Shown: piece after piece, positions 60,610 through 64,000 of the stretch | Position numbering within the stretch: the stretch's first letter is position 1 | Layout: every line of letters begins with the position of its first letter | NCBI RefSeq assembly: GCF_025979705.1 | Contig: NZ_CP110136.1 | Location: 4,154,001 to 4,218,000, forward strand | Reading direction: 5' to 3' | DNA from: Hymenobacter sp. YIM 151858-1 | GTDB lineage: Bacteria > Bacteroidota > Bacteroidia > Cytophagales > Hymenobacteraceae | Length of the DNA stretch: 64,000 nt | The notes under the pieces: model-generated | Told to the model about the DNA's origin: nothing | The model's database searches: none | The model's input: the letters and a program-made list of their open reading frames with translations, nothing else | Program-made: the position numbers and the translations under genes

Positions 60610-61413
60610 CTAGGGCTGCCGTGCCTGACTGGCAGCGCTGTATAAATAGGCTACCGTAAGCTGCACGCTGCTCAGGTAATACTGGTGGCGGCGGTACCGC
60701 TCGAGGTGCGCCGGCAGCAATTGCGAAAACACCGGCGCCACGCCCAGCTGCCCCAGCACGCGGCCGCGCCGGTAGCCCACGCCCGCCTCAGCCCCTAGGT
60801 AGAGCGGGCGGATATCGGCGCTGCGCCTGCGGCCGAAGTTAAAGCCGTAGCCGCCGCCCGAGCTGCCCAGGTAGCCGTACGTGAGAGCCTCGACGCCACG
60901 GTAGCGCTGCGTGCCCGCCAGCGGGCCGCTGGCGTAGTGGCGTTCTTCGTCGTAACGATTGTGGGCCGAGGTGCCCACGCCCGCCAAGCCACCGGCGTAG
61001 AGGTGCCAGCCGGCAGGGGCCCGCTTGCCCAGCACCAGCACCACCCGCGCCGCAGCTTGCAGGTAGCTCAGGCTGACGCGGCCTTGCTCGCGGATGAAGA
61101 CCTCGTCGCGGGTGCCGGCGTACAACAGTTGCTCGCTGCGGTACTGATAGCCTTTGTTGATATTGCCCAGGCTGGCTTGCGCGCTCCACCGGTGCGCGAG
61201 TTGCCGTTCGGCCAGCAGCCCCAGCTGCCAGCCCAGCAGCGGCGAGGTGTCCTCGTCTTTTTCGCCCGCTACGCGCACCTGCGAGAGCACCGGCCCGGCC
61301 TGCAGCCCCCAGCGCATTTGGGCGGCGCTGGCGTGGGCCAGCAGCAGGCCGCAGCCCGCGGCAGCCAGCCGCAACCAGCTGCTTGGTTGATAGTTAATCG
61401 TACAAACAGGCAT
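60610..61413 (-). CDS. Outer-membrane beta-barrel protein (PorT-like)
   Basis: A 267-residue protein with a signal peptide (WLRLAAAGCGLLLAHASAAQ) and amphipathic strands: MRWGLQAGPVLSQVRV, SYLQAAARVVLVLGK, GWHLYAGGLAGVGTS, PLYLGAEAGVGYRRGRVLGQLGVAP and YYLSSVQLTVAYLYS. This is the pattern of Bacteroidetes 'outer membrane beta-barrel' proteins near PorT. The exact role is unknown. The stop codon is inside CCTAGG. Confidence 0.72.
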   Translation of the reverse strand: MPVCTINYQPSSWLRLAAAGCGLLLAHASAAQMRWGLQAGPVLSQVRVAGEKDEDTSPLLGWQLGLLAERQLAHRWSAQASLGNINKGYQYRSEQLLYAGTRDEVFIREQGRVSLSYLQAAARVVLVLGKRAPAGWHLYAGGLAGVGTSAHNRYDEERHYASGPLAGTQRYRGVEALTYGYLGSSGGGYGFNFGRRRSADIRPLYLGAEAGVGYRRGRVLGQLGVAPVFSQLLPAHLERYRRHQYYLSSVQLTVAYLYSAASQARQP

Positions 61414-61550
61414 AGCACTTCGGGATAATTGGTAGGGAATGCAGCCAAGGTACGCGGGCCCGGCGCAAAATATTGCTACTTCGGATGTGGAATCGGGGCC
61501 GAAGCCGCATCCAGTTGGCAGAAGCTCCCACCGCTTACCGTGCTTTGCCC

Positions 61551-64000
61551 ATGCGTTTCTTCCTGCTGATTCTGGCCGCCTGGCTGTTGCTGATGGTTGT
61601 TCCCTCCAATGCCTCGGCCCCGCCGGCGGGCGGGCCCTACGCCGCGCACTGGAAAAAAATCGACGTGCTGCTGCAGAAAGACCAAACCGAAGCCGCCCAA
61701 AAGCTGGTGCTCGGCATCTACGAAAAAGCCCGCGCCGCCCGCCACACCGCCGATTACGTGCGCGCCCTGGTGTACCGCCTGCACCTGCTGCGGCAGCGCG
61801 AAGAAGACGCCGACGCCCAAAGCATTCGGCTGCTCGAAGCCGACCTGGGCACGGCCGCGTTTCCGGCCCGGCCCATCGTGCACAGCCTGCTGGCCGAGCA
61901 GTACCACCAGTACCTGCGCCAAAACCGCTACCGCCTCTACGAGCGCACCCAGCTGGCCGCCGCCGACTCCCTGGGTGCCGCCGACCTCGCCACCTGGGAT
62001 GCCGCCCGCCTGGCCGCGCAAGTGGTGCGCCACTACCGTGCTTCCGCCGAAACCGAGGCCGCCCGCCTTCAGCAAACCACCCTGCGCGACCTAGGCCCGC
62101 TGGCCACGCCCGCCGATGCCCCGGGCCAGCAGCTGCGCCCCACGCTCTACGACTTGCTGGCCCACCGCGCCATCGAGGCCCTCCGCGACGACGAGCTGTA
62201 CCTCACCCGGCCCGCCGAGCAGTTTCGCTTTACCGATGCTCGCCTGCTGGCCCCGGCCGAGGCGTTTGCCCAGCTGCCCCTAGGTGCCCCGGCCGCCGAC
62301 TCGCTCAATGGGCCCCTGCACGCCCTGCGCCTGTGGCAACAGCTCACGGCTTTTCGGCTGCGCGATGCCCAAAACCCGGCTGCCCTGGCCGATGCGGAGC
62401 GCCTACGCCTGGCCTTCGTGCATGAGAAAGCCGCCTTCGCCAACAAAACCGCGGCCTACACCGCCGCCCTGCGCCGCGCCCAGCATCGCTACGATGCCTT
62501 GCCCGCCTGGGCCGATTTTCAGGCCGAGCTTGCGGAACAGGCCCAGCGCCAAAAGCGCCTCCCCGAAGCCCTGGAGCTGGCGCGGGCGGCCGTGCGGCGC
62601 TACCCCAAATCGGTAGGTGCGGCGCGGGCCCAGGGCATCATCAACGAGCTGGAGCGGCCCGAGCTGCAGGTACGTACCGCCGAGGTAGCGCTGCCCAACC
62701 AGGCCATGCTGCTGAGCGTGCGCTACCGCAACCTGCGGCAGGTGTACGGCTTTGCCTGGAAGCTGCCCGCCGCGGCCCTGCTGCGCGAGCAGCTGGGCCA
62801 GCGCGATGCCGAAATTCCGAAAGCCTACGCCAGGCGCCTGGGAGCCAAGCCCGCCGCCACCTGGACGATGGCCCTGCCCGGCCCCGCCGATTACCGCGCG
62901 CACCGCGCCGAGGTAGCCGGGCCAAAACTACCGGCCGGGCACTACCTGGTGTTGTTGAGCACCGCCAACGAACGGCCTGCCCAGGAGCGCGAAAACGTAG
63001 CCACCGCCTATGCGTTCGTGTCGGTAAGTGAGCTGGGCGAAGTGCACCGCGCTGCCCCCGCCAGCGGCACCGACCTCTGGACGCTCGACCGCCGCACCGG
63101 CCAGCCGCTGGCGGGTGTGGGCGTGCAGCTGTGGTACCAGGAGTATACCAACGGCAAAGAGCGGCACCGCGCCGGCCCCGTGCTGCAAAGCAGCGCCGAG
63201 GGCTTTTTGAACGTGCCGCCCGACAACGAACGCCGTGCTTATCAGCAAGCCCTGCTGCTGCGCCGCGGTGCCGACTCGCTGGTGGTGCAAACCAACCTAG
63301 GCAACAACCGCGCCTTCCCCAACCGCAACCCCGCCCAGGAGCAGCGCCCGCAGGCGTTCCTTTACACCGACCGCGCCATTTACCGCCCCGGCCAAACGCT
63401 TTACTTCAAAGGCATCGTAGCCCAAAAACAAAACGGCCGCAGCCAGGTGCTGCAAAACACCCAAGTGCAAGTGCGCCTGCTCGATGTGAACGGCCAGCCG
63501 GTGCAGGAGTTCAGCTTTACCACCTCCGACTACGGCAGCTTTCACGGCTCCGCGGTGCTGCCCACCGGCTTGCTCAACGGGCAAATGCAGCTGCAGGTAC
63601 GTAGCAAATTCTTCAGCGAAGCGCAGGACCTAGGGCAGGCGTTTATTTCGGTGGAGGATTACAAGCGCCCCACGTTCTTCGTCGCGCTCGATCCGGTAAA
63701 AGGCACGCCCAAGCTCGGCGATACGCTCTCGGTGCGGGGCACGGCCACAGCCTACGCCGGCCCGGCCGTGGATGGCGCCACGGTGCAATACCGCGTGGTA
63801 CGCCGTACGGTGTGGCCCATGTTTGCGTGGGCTGAGCTGGATTTCGGCTTTGGCGGTCCGGGCATCGAGCGCCCATACTTCCCGAACCGCGGAGGCGAGC
63901 AGCAAATTGCCACAGGTACCGTCACCACCGATGCGCAGGGCCGCTTCCGGGTAAGCTTCACGGCTACCCCGCCCGACGATGCCGCCAACGACGACACGCC
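61551..64000 (+). CDS. Alpha-2-macroglobulin family protein (cut by right edge)
   Basis: The first 816 codons are seen. After a signal peptide (FFLLILAAWLLLMVVPSNASA) there is an all-helical N-terminal region of about 350 residues and then macroglobulin domains. TDRAIYRPGQTLYFKGIVAQ (near residue 610) is the classic MG2 motif, and DYKRPTFFVALDPVKGTPKLGD marks the next domain. Bacterial alpha-2-macroglobulins trap proteases in the periplasm. The thioester region would be beyond the window, so its presence is unknown. The ATG at 61551 is the likely start. Confidence 0.88.
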   Translation, partial: MRFFLLILAAWLLLMVVPSNASAPPAGGPYAAHWKKIDVLLQKDQTEAAQKLVLGIYEKARAARHTADYVRALVYRLHLLRQREEDADAQSIRLLEADLGTAAFPARPIVHSLLAEQYHQYLRQNRYRLYERTQLAAADSLGAADLATWDAARLAAQVVRHYRASAETEAARLQQTTLRDLGPLATPADAPGQQLRPTLYDLLAHRAIEALRDDELYLTRPAEQFRFTDARLLAPAEAFAQLPLGAPAADSLNGPLHALRLWQQLTAFRLRDAQNPAALADAERLRLAFVHEKAAFANKTAAYTAALRRAQHRYDALPAWADFQAELAEQAQRQKRLPEALELARAAVRRYPKSVGAARAQGIINELERPELQVRTAEVALPNQAMLLSVRYRNLRQVYGFAWKLPAAALLREQLGQRDAEIPKAYARRLGAKPAATWTMALPGPADYRAHRAEVAGPKLPAGHYLVLLSTANERPAQERENVATAYAFVSVSELGEVHRAAPASGTDLWTLDRRTGQPLAGVGVQLWYQEYTNGKERHRAGPVLQSSAEGFLNVPPDNERRAYQQALLLRRGADSLVVQTNLGNNRAFPNRNPAQEQRPQAFLYTDRAIYRPGQTLYFKGIVAQKQNGRSQVLQNTQVQVRLLDVNGQPVQEFSFTTSDYGSFHGSAVLPTGLLNGQMQLQVRSKFFSEAQDLGQAFISVEDYKRPTFFVALDPVKGTPKLGDTLSVRGTATAYAGPAVDGATVQYRVVRRTVWPMFAWAELDFGFGGPGIERPYFPNRGGEQQIATGTVTTDAQGRFRVSFTATPPDDAANDDT

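Noticed and set aside
61439-62425. 328-codon plus-strand frame rich in Arg and Pro
   Set aside because: It overlaps the alpha-2-macroglobulin gene in another frame; the latter has a signal peptide and the MG2 motif.

Overview
The window is 64 kb of a GC-rich chromosome from a member of the Bacteroidetes, most likely Hymenobacter or a close relative. The evidence is phylum-specific content: gliding lipoprotein GldH, BatD, type 9 secretion (T9SS) C-terminal sorting domains, a GWxTD protein, a DUF2723 membrane protein, the 'alternative' bacterial GlmU, a PorE-like OmpA protein, TAnnTTTG-type promoter boxes, and acidic export signals behind lipoprotein cysteines. No rRNA, tRNA, CRISPR array, integrase or transposase was seen.

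Layout. 1-3.4 kb: two tandem pairs of Tat-exported ferritin-like (desiccation-related type) proteins. 3.7-14.5 kb: mostly housekeeping genes (batD, udk, rdgB, rpmE2, alternative glmU, DNA polymerase III delta', hemC, GNAT acetyltransferase, cyclophilin, sugar-nucleotide reductase-like SDR), with one atypical lower-GC orphan at 11.5-12.1 kb. 14.9-20.5 kb: a secreted S8 protease with a T9SS domain and three tandem HEIGH metalloprotease lipoproteins. 21-25 kb: a RicT/YaaT (PSP1) gene with gldH, then a 575-residue low-complexity Gly/Tyr/Gln/Arg protein and a 15-copy heptamer array. 25-31.3 kb: NmrA-like oxidoreductase, beta-propeller proteins, PAP2 phosphatase, helix-hairpin-helix protein, LpxH and a LUD protein. 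31.6-37.3 kb: a 13-repeat propeller T9SS cargo and a TPR/OmpA operon. 37.7-52.8 kb: bacilliredoxin, DHFR-like protein, RecQ, KdsD, mannose-1-phosphate guanylyltransferase, RlmB, GWxTD protein, DUF2723 protein, BirA, RsfS and FtsH. 53.3-59.3 kb: an Opp/Dpp-like importer (binding protein and two permeases, no ATPase) headed by a 67-codon gene and faced by a divergent 507-residue helical-repeat protein. 59.3-64 kb: an LTxxQ protein, a DinB-like protein, an outer-membrane barrel, and an alpha-2-macroglobulin-like protein cut by the right edge.

The most interesting candidate system is at 53.0-59.3 kb. A small pre-peptide-like gene leads a peptide-importer operon. Divergent to it is a protein with an N-terminal HTH-like segment and a TPR-like body. 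Copies of one shared sequence motif lie between and beside them, and two copies sit 18 bp from a matching promoter box. This arrangement resembles RRNPP (Rap/PlcR-type) peptide signalling of Firmicutes; here it is a hypothesis only.

The window is also dotted with the palindrome CCTAGG (about 86 copies by hand count, roughly four times composition expectation), placed between genes, in stop codons and as in-frame Leu-Gly codons. This resembles the highly iterated palindrome HIP1 of cyanobacteria.
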